Below, one piece after another: positions 1 to 5,203 of a stretch of 5,203 nucleotides of DNA. Position numbers and translations under genes: made by a program. The stretch comes from Komagataeibacter kakiaceti JCM 25156 (GTDB lineage Bacteria > Pseudomonadota > Alphaproteobacteria > Acetobacterales > Acetobacteraceae). Every line of letters starts with the position of its first letter. Position 1 is the stretch's first letter. A model generated the notes under the pieces. It was given only the letters and a program-made list of their open reading frames with translations, did not search any database and was not told where the DNA came from. The stretch spans positions 1 to 5,203 of the forward strand of contig NZ_BAIO01000144.1 of assembly GCF_000613305.1 (NCBI RefSeq), written 5' to 3'.

Positions 1-2
1 CG

Positions 3-92
3 CCGGTCGCGGCGGACCGGCTGCTGTTTGAAAGACGGCACGGCGCCGCCTGTCTGTTCGGCTGGCGGCATGATGCGGGCGGCGTGACATAA
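3..92 (+). CDS. C-terminal end of an unidentified upstream gene (partial)
   Basis: The frame starting at position 3 is open from the window edge to a TAA at 90-92 and gives 29 residues ending in GWRHDAGGVT. Of the three + frames it looks most like coding sequence: first codon positions are G-rich, third positions are mostly G/C, and second positions are less G-rich. The frame starting at 2 stops at 29-31. The frame starting at 1 runs to a TGA at 85-87 and has a Cys/Arg/Gly-rich composition more typical of a shadow. The fragment is too short to show a domain, and I do not recognise the family. It lies 167 bases before ftsK in the same direction, so it could be an upstream neighbour in the same transcription unit. 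That it is a gene end is a moderate inference; no function is assigned. Confidence 0.45.
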   Translation, partial: PVAADRLLFERRHGAACLFGWRHDAGGVT

Positions 93-113
93 TTCATTGC
101 CGTATTTTATATG
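84..113 (+). promoter_or_regulatory. Possible sigma-70-type promoter for the ftsK unit
   Basis: GTGACA at 84-89 matches five of six bases of the -35 consensus TTGACA. TATATG at 108-113 matches four of six bases of TATAAT, with an 18-base spacer. This is the only AT-rich patch near the gene, and the -35 overlaps the stop codon of the upstream reading frame. Transcription from here would give a leader of roughly 140 bases before ftsK. A second -10-like hexamer, TATAGT at 145-150, matches five of six bases but has no good -35 partner. This is prediction by eye only. Confidence 0.3.
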
Positions 114-167
114 CCCGGCCTTCTGTCCATGGGGCCGACGGGGTTATAGTCACCCCTTTGGCGGAAA

Positions 168-208
168 TGGTGGCACGATACGCAGTGGTCATTTCCCCCG
201 TGCCACTG
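168..208 (+). repeat. Inverted repeat (hairpin 1) in the ftsK leader
   Basis: GTGGCACG at 170-177 is the exact reverse complement of CGTGCCAC at 199-206, giving an 8-bp stem around a 21-base loop; two G-T wobbles could extend it to 168-208. The 3' arm can instead pair with CAGTGG at 183-188, which is complementary to CCACTG at 203-208, so two alternative folds compete. No T-run follows, so it does not look like a classical intrinsic terminator. It could be an operator or an RNA structure; its function is unknown. Confidence 0.5.
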
Positions 209-238
209 GTCCCGGCAGGCGGATGCGTGCCGGGATCA
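207..238 (+). repeat. Inverted repeat (hairpin 2) just upstream of the ftsK RBS
   Basis: Positions 207-217 pair with 228-238 over 11 base pairs, one of them a G-T wobble. The core TCCCGGCA/TGCCGGGA is perfect and encloses a 10-base loop. The stem ends eight bases before the ftsK Shine-Dalgarno (247-250), close enough to affect ribosome access if it forms in the mRNA. No U-tract follows, which argues against a terminator. A DNA-level operator is the other possibility. Confidence 0.55.
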
Positions 239-246
239 TACTGATC

Positions 247-250
247 AGGA
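247..250 (+). promoter_or_regulatory. Ribosome binding site supporting the TTG start of ftsK
   Basis: AGGA at 247-250 lies nine bases before TTG at 260. No ATG exists in this frame between the in-frame TGA at 242-244 and TTG260. The next in-frame alternative is GTG at 308, which would cut into the conserved N-terminal region. The AGGA therefore decides in favour of TTG260. Confidence 0.5.
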
Positions 251-259
251 TGTGGGTTT

Positions 260-3095
260 TTGGCGATCTTCAGCCGTTTTATCCCTGACTCGCTGTCTTC
301 CGCGCCCGTGCGCTCGCGCCTGCGCGAACGGTTGGCCGAAGCTGGCGGGCTGGGGCTGTGGGGTCTGGCGCTATGTCTCGCCATCGCATTGTGGAGCTAT
401 GACCCGCGCGATCCCTCGGCCAATACATCCAGCGCCCAGCCCCCGGCCAACCTCATGGGGCGGCCGGGCGCGTACATGGCCGATCTCATGCTTCAGGATT
501 TCGGAATCGTGGGGGTCGTCGCCATCCTGTGCCTGCTGGCGTGGGGGTGGCGTCTGGTCCGTCATCATGGCCTGGCTTCGGCGCTGCTGCGTTTCATCGC
601 CCTGCTGTGCGGGCTGCCGGTCATCGCGGCCGATATCGCCGCACTGCCCCTGCTGGTTCCGGGTATTCCCGCATGGCTCTGGCCAACCGGGGCCGGGCTG
701 GGCGGGGCGGTCGGCCTGTCCGTCGCCCATCTGTCCATTCAGGCCGCAACCGGGTTTATCGGGCGTGGCGGGCCACTCATCGTCTGGGTGCTGGGGCTGG
801 TTCTGGGCGGCCTGCTCCTGCTGCTCGCCTTTGCGCTATCCCTGTCGGAATGGAAGGGGATCGGCCGGGCCATACGCTTCGTGCTGCGCCAGCCCGTGGT
901 TGTGGTCCGGTGGCTGCGGCATCTGGCCGGACAGGCGCGGGACACGACACTTCCCCCTGCCGAAAGCGGTTATTCCCCGCGCCCGCCAGCTCCCGACCAT
1001 TCATCGCCGCTGTCCGCCGCGCTTGCATCCGCGCTGGAACCCCGCGCTCCCATGGGGGGTGAAGCGGAGCCATCCGTCGCCCCCGTGGCGGATGCGGATA
1101 CAGTTCCCGCGCACACCTCCACCCCCGGCACGGCCATGATGCCGGTGACGGAGGCGCCCGCGTCAAAGCCGGTTCCGCCACCCGCTGTGAAAAGCATGCC
1201 CGCCATGGCGAAACCGCCGGAGGAAGCGCCCCGCCCGGCACTGGGCGGCCGCCCCGCGAAGGTGTCGCTACAGACAAGCTGGATGCACCCGCCCGGCATG
1301 GATGAGGAAATCACCCAGCCCCTGCTGGGCGGGAACCCCCTGCCATCTGACCGCCTGCCTTGGCATGAGGATCCCACGCCGGCCGGGAGCGATCCCATCG
1401 CCCTCCCGGCGCGGGAGGATCTGCCCGCCGCCGTGACGGAACCCGCGCGCCCGACGCTTCTGTCCCGCTTCTTCTCCGGTGGCCGGGCCACGCCGGAGCC
1501 GGAACCTACATCCGTGGCGGAAGGGTACGCGCCGCCCCCCACGGCCATGGCGGAGGAGGCGGAATACATCCCGTCGCCCCAGCCCCAGTGGCAGTTCCCC
1601 CCGCTTTCCCTGCTCAGGCCCCCGCCGGAGAACGCGGCCACCAAACCGACCGATGAACTGTTGCAGGCCAACGCGGCCCATCTCGTTACCGTGCTGTCGG
1701 AATATGGCGTGCAGGGTGAGATCGTGGCCTATCACGCCGGTCCGGTTGTCACGCTGTACGAACTCCAGCCCGCACCGGCATCCGCGCCGCGCGCGTGGTC
1801 GGCCTTGCGGATGACGTGGCGCGCTCCCTGTCCGTGCTGAGCGTGCGCATCGCAACCGTGCCGGGGCGCAATGTCATCGGGATCGAGGTGCCCAACGCCC
1901 GGCGCGAGACGGTCTATTTCTCCGAACTGCTCATGGATCCGCAATGGTCGCATGCGCGGGCCCGGCTCAATCTCGCGCTGGGCAAGGATATTGCGGGCGA
2001 ATCGGTGTACAGCGATCTCGGCTCCATGCCCCACCTGCTCATCGCGGGCACGACCGGGTCGGGCAAGTCGGTTGGCGTGAACGCATGATCCTGTCATTGC
2101 TCTACCGTCTCTCGCCCGAGCAGTGCCGCCTGATCCTGATCGACCCCAAAATTCTTGAACTCTCGATTTACGAGGGCATTCCCCACCTCATGACCCCGGT
2201 CGTGACGGAACCGGCCAAGGCGGTGGCGGCGCTCAAATGGGCGGTGCGCGAAATGGACCGCCGTTACCGCGCCATGGCGCATCTTCAGGTGCGCAACATC
2301 GCCAGCTACAACGACCGCGTGGCCGAAGCGCGCGAACGTGGCGAGATCGTGACCCGCCGCGTGCAGACCGGCTACGACCCGGAAACCGGCAAGCCGACGT
2401 TCGAGGAACAGCAGCTCGCCCTCGATTCGCTGCCATATCTCGTGATCGTGGTGGACGAGATGGCCGATCTCATGATCGTGGCGGGCAAGGAAATCGAGGC
2501 CCTGCTGCAACGCCTTGCCCAGAAGGCGCGCGCGGCGGGCATCCACCTGATCCTTGCGACGCAGCGCCCGTCGGTCGATGTGATTACCGGCACCATCAAG
2601 GCCAACTTCCCCACGCGCATTTCCTTTCAGGTCATCAGCAAGTTCGACAGCCGGACCATCCTGGGCGAGCAGGGGGCCGAACAGCTTCTGGGCCGGGGCG
2701 ACATGCTGTTCATGCAGGCGGGTGGCCGCATTACCCGCGTGCATGGGCCGTTCGTGGATGATAGTGAGGTTGAGGCCGTCGTGGCGTTCCTGCGCACGCA
2801 GGGCGAGCCGATCTATGATGATGACGTCATTTCCCCACAGGAAGATGACAGCGCGGGCAAGCCCTTTTCCGCGCCCGGTGGCGGGGCCGAGGAAGATGGC
2901 CTGTTCGCCCAGGCGGTCGAGGTCGTGGCGCGCGAAGGCAAGGCGTCCACCTCCTTCATCCAACGTCATCTGTCGATCGGCTATAATCGCGCGGCCAAGA
3001 TTATCGAGCAGATGGAAAAGGAAGGTCTGGTCAGCGAGGCCAACCATGTCGGGCGGCGTGAAGTCCTCATGCGGCGTCCCACGGAAGAGGAATGA
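260..3095 (+). CDS. ftsK: DNA translocase FtsK (full length, interrupted by two single-base losses)
   Basis: FtsK is the septum-anchored hexameric ATPase that pumps chromosomal DNA and activates XerCD recombination at dif during division. Repairing two missing bases gives exactly 945 codons, a normal length for the family. Residues 1-30 are cytoplasmic. Hydrophobic segments lie near 31-47, 80-98, 107-133, 145-160 and 171-194, fitting the four- to five-helix membrane domain. Residues about 230-450 form a Pro/Ala/Glu-rich linker. The motor follows, with [18 protein letters not shown] at the start of the alpha domain, Walker A GTTGSGKS at 597-604 (Lys603) and Walker B VIVVDE ending at Asp733-Glu734. 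It also has [17 protein letters not shown] and [14 protein letters not shown]. The winged-helix gamma domain, which reads KOPS, spans about 878-945 ([20 protein letters not shown]). Three frames are used in turn: 260 to about 1777, about 1780-2084, then 2085-3095. The start is TTG. The identity is certain; whether the breaks are real is not, and sequence error is most likely. Confidence 0.95.
1775..1782 (+). other. Frameshift 1 in ftsK: one base missing
   Basis: Upstream the frame reads [13 protein letters not shown]. Downstream the family sequence resumes one frame back as [18 protein letters not shown] from 1780. The text CCGGCATC at 1775-1782 would read Pro-Gly-Ile if it were CCGGGCATC, so a G run of three has probably become two. 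Unrepaired, the protein runs out of frame to a TGA at 1838-1840 and loses the motor. No slippery heptamer is present. Confidence 0.85.
2080..2090 (+). other. Frameshift 2 in ftsK: one base missing right after Walker A
   Basis: The frame reads [13 protein letters not shown] and then hits TGA at 2086-2088. The family continues [20 protein letters not shown], which is found one frame back from ATG2085. AACGCATGATC would read Asn-Ala-Met-Ile if it were AACGCCATGATC, so a CC has probably become C. The loss happens to create an ATGA stop/start overlap that separates Walker A from Walker B. Confidence 0.87.
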
Positions 3096-3855
3096 GCGCA
3101 AAGTCCCCTCCGCGCCGGACGGTGCGGGCACAGCCTTCCGGGCCGCCACCCTTTACGGTCCTGTATCGCGATAACAGGTTCGTGATCATTGACAAGCCGC
3201 CCGGCCTGCCAGCCCATCCCGGCCGGAGCGGCGGCCCGAGCGTGGAGGACTGGTTCCCCCGGCTTTCACGCCACCGCACGGCCCATGGCTGGCCCACAGG
3301 CTGGATCAGGATACATCGGGCTGCCTTGTCATCGCCCTGCGCAAGCAGGCGCTGGTCGCGGCGCAGGCGTGTTTCGCGGCGGGGCGGGCGCGCAAGACAT
3401 ACTGGGCCATCGTGCACGGCGCGCCCGGCGGGCTTTCCGGCGTGGTCGATGCGCCGCTTGCGCGGGTGGAGCAGGGGCGTCAGTGGTCCATGCAGCCGGT
3501 GGCGACAGGCGGGCAGGACGCCCGCACGCGCTGGCGTGTCATGGGGCGGGGCCGGGACACGGCGGGCCAGCCCATAAGCTGGCTGGAACTGGAGCTGGAA
3601 ACGGGGCGAACCCATCAGGCCCGCGTGCATTGTGCCGTAATGGGCTGCCCCATACTGGGCGACAGCCGATATGGCGCGCGCGGGGAAGGGGCGTTATACC
3701 TCATGAGCCGGAGCATTCATCTGCCACTGGACATTCCCGTACACGCCACGGCCATGCCACCGGAACATATGCGCCGTCTCATGGCACAGGCAGGCTGGTC
3801 CCTCCCGCCTGGCAACGTGGAAAAGGAAGCAACACGGTGTTCGCCCACACATTGA
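3092..3855 (+). CDS. RluA-family RNA pseudouridine synthase (interrupted by one single-base loss)
   Basis: Enzymes of this family isomerise specific uridines in rRNA or tRNA to pseudouridine in the cytoplasm. Repairing one missing base gives 254 codons. The N-terminal strand [24 protein letters not shown] (in two parts [12 protein letters not shown] and [12 protein letters not shown]) is typical. The catalytic motif HRLDQDTSG lies at 69-77 with Asp72 as the expected nucleophile. KTYWAIVHG follows, then [10 protein letters not shown] at 171-180 and GDSRYG at 190-195. There is no N-terminal S4 domain, which points to the short RluA/TruC/RluE-like group and away from RluC/RluD; the target base cannot be read from sequence. 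ATG3092 overlaps the ftsK stop as ATGA and has GGAAGAGG at 3083-3090 upstream, so translation is probably coupled to ftsK. The frame changes near 3278, so as written the first frame ends at 3577 without reaching the conserved C-terminal motifs. Family assignment is firm; the exact orthologue is not assigned. Confidence 0.92.
3269..3285 (+). other. Frameshift 3, in the pseudouridine synthase: one base missing
   Basis: The first frame reads [10 protein letters not shown] up to 3277. The second, one frame back, resumes as [14 protein letters not shown] from 3280. Only two bases are left for the codon between them (3278-3279), so one base is missing in or next to this GC-rich stretch. The exact position inside 3269-3285 cannot be fixed by eye. 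The break falls just before the catalytic Asp72. Confidence 0.82.
3823..3829 (+). promoter_or_regulatory. Strong ribosome binding site inside the end of the pseudouridine synthase gene
   Basis: AAGGAAG at 3823-3829 sits seven bases before GTG3837. It decides the start of the next gene in favour of GTG3837 over the in-frame TTG3852 and ATG3867, neither of which has a comparable site. Confidence 0.65.
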
Positions 3856-5203
3856 CGCAGGAACTGATGCGCGTGCTGGAACGGCCGGACCTGCGCGTGA
3901 TTGCGGGGGCCCGGCGGATCCTGCTCGATCCGGCGCTGGATCTTCCCTTCCGTATCCTGCCCGATGGGGGAATCGTGCTGGGCATGCCCACGCAGGGGCG
4001 GCAGGACGTCACGGCCTTCTACCTGCGCCAGGCGCTGGAACTGGCCATCATGCTGGAAATCGCGCCGGACCGGCCGGTATGCGCCGCCTTCTGCGCGGCG
4101 CGCACGGCGGCGCTGTTCTGGTATCTCGATACCGGCAGGCAGGACGTGGACGCCCCGGCCCCGTGGGTGCCACAGATGGCGGGACACCCCACCCCACCCG
4201 TTCAGGATCTGCGGGAAATCTGGTCGTGTCTTGCGCCCCTGCAACCGCCGCCTGCCCGGACGGCCCGGGACGGGTTCACCCCGGGGGCCTATGATGCGCT
4301 ACAGGCCCTGTGGCCCCTGCTGGGCCCGACCGAGGCGCTCATGGCCACCGGCGGCGACGCCCGGCTGAGCGTGGACCCGGCCACCGGGCTCAACCATTAC
4401 GGCTGTTCGCACCGGCCCCGGCCCTGGGCCATTACGTTTGCCTCGTCCACCGCGTCCTCCCTGTCCGAACGGGGCTTCGCCGGGGCGGAGAAGGCGCGCC
4501 TGGCGCTTCTGGCCGGGGCGCTGCATGGCCGGCTGGAAGCCACGGCCTGCAATCTCGATGCCGGGATACAGACCCGTCTGGCCGCTCATTTTGGTCTGAG
4601 GGAGGATGAAGGCGTGGTGCTGGCGCCTTCGGGCACGGATTGCGAACTGTACGCGCTGGCCTTCGCGACCCTTGCGCCGGGCGGCCGGCCTGTCGGCAAT
4701 ATCCTCATCGCCCCGGAGGAAACCGGCAGCGGCGTCCCCCTGGCCGCCACCGGCTGCCATTTCGCCAATGATACCGCGCGCGGCGTGGCGGTGGCGTGCG
4801 GCACGCGGATCGAAGGGTTTCCGGCCGATACGCTTGTGGCCAATGTTCCCATGCGCGATGCGGAGGGTCATGTCCGCGCCCCGGCTGATGTCGATGCGGA
4901 TACCTGTCGCCTGACACAGGAAATGCGCGAGGCCGGGCGGCATGTGCTGCTGCACCGGCTGGACCTGTCCAAGACCGGCCTGCTCGCGCCGGGGCTGGAG
5001 GCGCTGGAACACGCCAGCCAGCCCGATCCCGCAAGTGGTGACCGCCCGGATGTGGTGGTGGACGCCTGTCAGGCCCGGCTCGATCCGGCACGGGTCCGCG
5101 CCTATCTGGACAAGGGCTGGATGGTGATGGTGACCGGCTCCAAATTCTTTACGGGTCCGCCCTTCTGCGGGGCGCTGCTGCTTCCGGCGGCGGTAAGGCG
5201 CAG
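3837..5203 (+). CDS. Fold-type-I PLP-dependent enzyme with unknown N-terminal region (3' end outside window)
   Basis: One frame stays open for 455 codons from GTG3837 and runs off the window. From about residue 186 it looks like an aminotransferase-type (class V-like) PLP enzyme. SSTASSLSERG at 203-213 leads in. APSGTDCE with SGT at 265-267 fits the phosphate-binding turn. APEETGSGV (Glu294-Glu295) and a following His308-Phe309 lie near the cofactor region. VVVDACQ supplies Asp409 for the pyridine nitrogen. VTGSKFFTGPPFCGALLLP supplies Lys436 as the likely Schiff-base lysine. These roles are inferred from motif order. In most fold-type-I enzymes the lysine lies near residue 200-260, so about 180 extra N-terminal residues are present. 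That region (RVIAGARRILLDPALDLPFR, then LPDGGIVLGMPTQGRQDV) matches nothing I know and shows no signal peptide or clear membrane helix. The start overlaps the synthase gene by 19 bases. GC and codon use match its neighbours. The substrate is unknown, and no frame break is visible in this gene. Confidence 0.82.
   Translation, partial: MFAHTLTQELMRVLERPDLRVIAGARRILLDPALDLPFRILPDGGIVLGMPTQGRQDVTAFYLRQALELAIMLEIAPDRPVCAAFCAARTAALFWYLDTGRQDVDAPAPWVPQMAGHPTPPVQDLREIWSCLAPLQPPPARTARDGFTPGAYDALQALWPLLGPTEALMATGGDARLSVDPATGLNHYGCSHRPRPWAITFASSTASSLSERGFAGAEKARLALLAGALHGRLEATACNLDAGIQTRLAAHFGLREDEGVVLAPSGTDCELYALAFATLAPGGRPVGNILIAPEETGSGVPLAATGCHFANDTARGVAVACGTRIEGFPADTLVANVPMRDAEGHVRAPADVDADTCRLTQEMREAGRHVLLHRLDLSKTGLLAPGLEALEHASQPDPASGDRPDVVVDACQARLDPARVRAYLDKGWMVMVTGSKFFTGPPFCGALLLPAAVRR

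Noticed and set aside
140..159. GGGGT/ACCCC 5-bp inverted repeat followed by TTT, a possible terminator of the upstream gene
   Set aside because: The stem is short, the T-run is only three bases, and similar short repeats are common in GC-rich DNA.
250..288. Twelve-codon ATG reading frame overlapping the ftsK start, a possible leader peptide
   Set aside because: Its ATG overlaps the AGGA used for ftsK, it has no good Shine-Dalgarno of its own, and its sequence shows no regulatory codon run.
252..1139. Open frame of 295 codons on the + strand starting at GTG252
   Set aside because: It overlaps the FtsK membrane domain in another frame and is rich in Trp, Cys, Arg and Pro, as expected for an out-of-frame reading of GC-rich DNA.
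1775..2088. Programmed -1 frameshifting to produce full-length FtsK
   Set aside because: Neither site has a slippery X-XXY-YYZ heptamer, and two such events plus a third in the next gene are implausible. Single-base sequence error explains all three more simply.
2094..3149. Open frame of 351 codons on the minus strand across the ftsK motor
   Set aside because: It lies antisense to highly conserved FtsK motifs, has a composition expected from reading GC-rich codons backwards, and shows no recognisable domain. It is a shadow.
3683..3690. GGGAAGGG, a match to the E. coli KOPS consensus GGGNAGGG read by FtsK
   Set aside because: A single match inside a coding, very G-rich sequence is expected by chance. 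KOPS function depends on genome-wide strand bias, which this window cannot show.

Overview
The window is a very GC-rich (roughly two thirds G+C by eye) stretch of bacterial chromosome with all recognisable genes on the + strand. Codon third positions are strongly G/C. The FtsK and pseudouridine synthase sequences look alphaproteobacterial, and my impression is an acetic acid bacterium (Acetobacteraceae, Komagataeibacter/Gluconacetobacter type). That placement comes from familiarity with the family and was not tested by a search.

Layout: (1) positions 3-92 hold the last codons of an upstream gene I cannot identify. (2) Positions 93-259 are a short intergenic leader with an AT-rich, possibly promoter-bearing start and a cluster of inverted repeats just before the ftsK ribosome binding site. 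(3) Positions 260-3095 encode a full-length FtsK DNA translocase (945 codons after repair). It has an N-terminal membrane domain, a Pro/Ala-rich linker, a RecA-like motor and a C-terminal winged-helix gamma domain. As written it is broken by two single-base losses. (4) Positions 3092-3855 encode an RluA-family pseudouridine synthase without an S4 domain (254 codons after repair), broken by a third single-base loss. (5) From a GTG at 3837 to the window end, one uninterrupted frame of 455 codons runs off the edge. It is a fold-type-I PLP-dependent enzyme with a long N-terminal region that I do not recognise.

The last three genes form a tight unit. ftsK and the pseudouridine synthase overlap by ATGA, and the PLP enzyme starts inside the end of the synthase gene behind a strong Shine-Dalgarno. 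Co-translation is therefore likely, although the three products (chromosome segregation/division, RNA modification, and a PLP reaction of unknown substrate) share no obvious pathway.

All three frame breaks are net losses of one base, and each restores textbook family motifs on both sides. The simplest reading is indel error in the sequence, not decay of an essential division gene. I see no mobile element, CRISPR array, tRNA, rRNA or defence system. The most novel items are the two-part PLP protein and the mutually exclusive hairpins in the ftsK leader.
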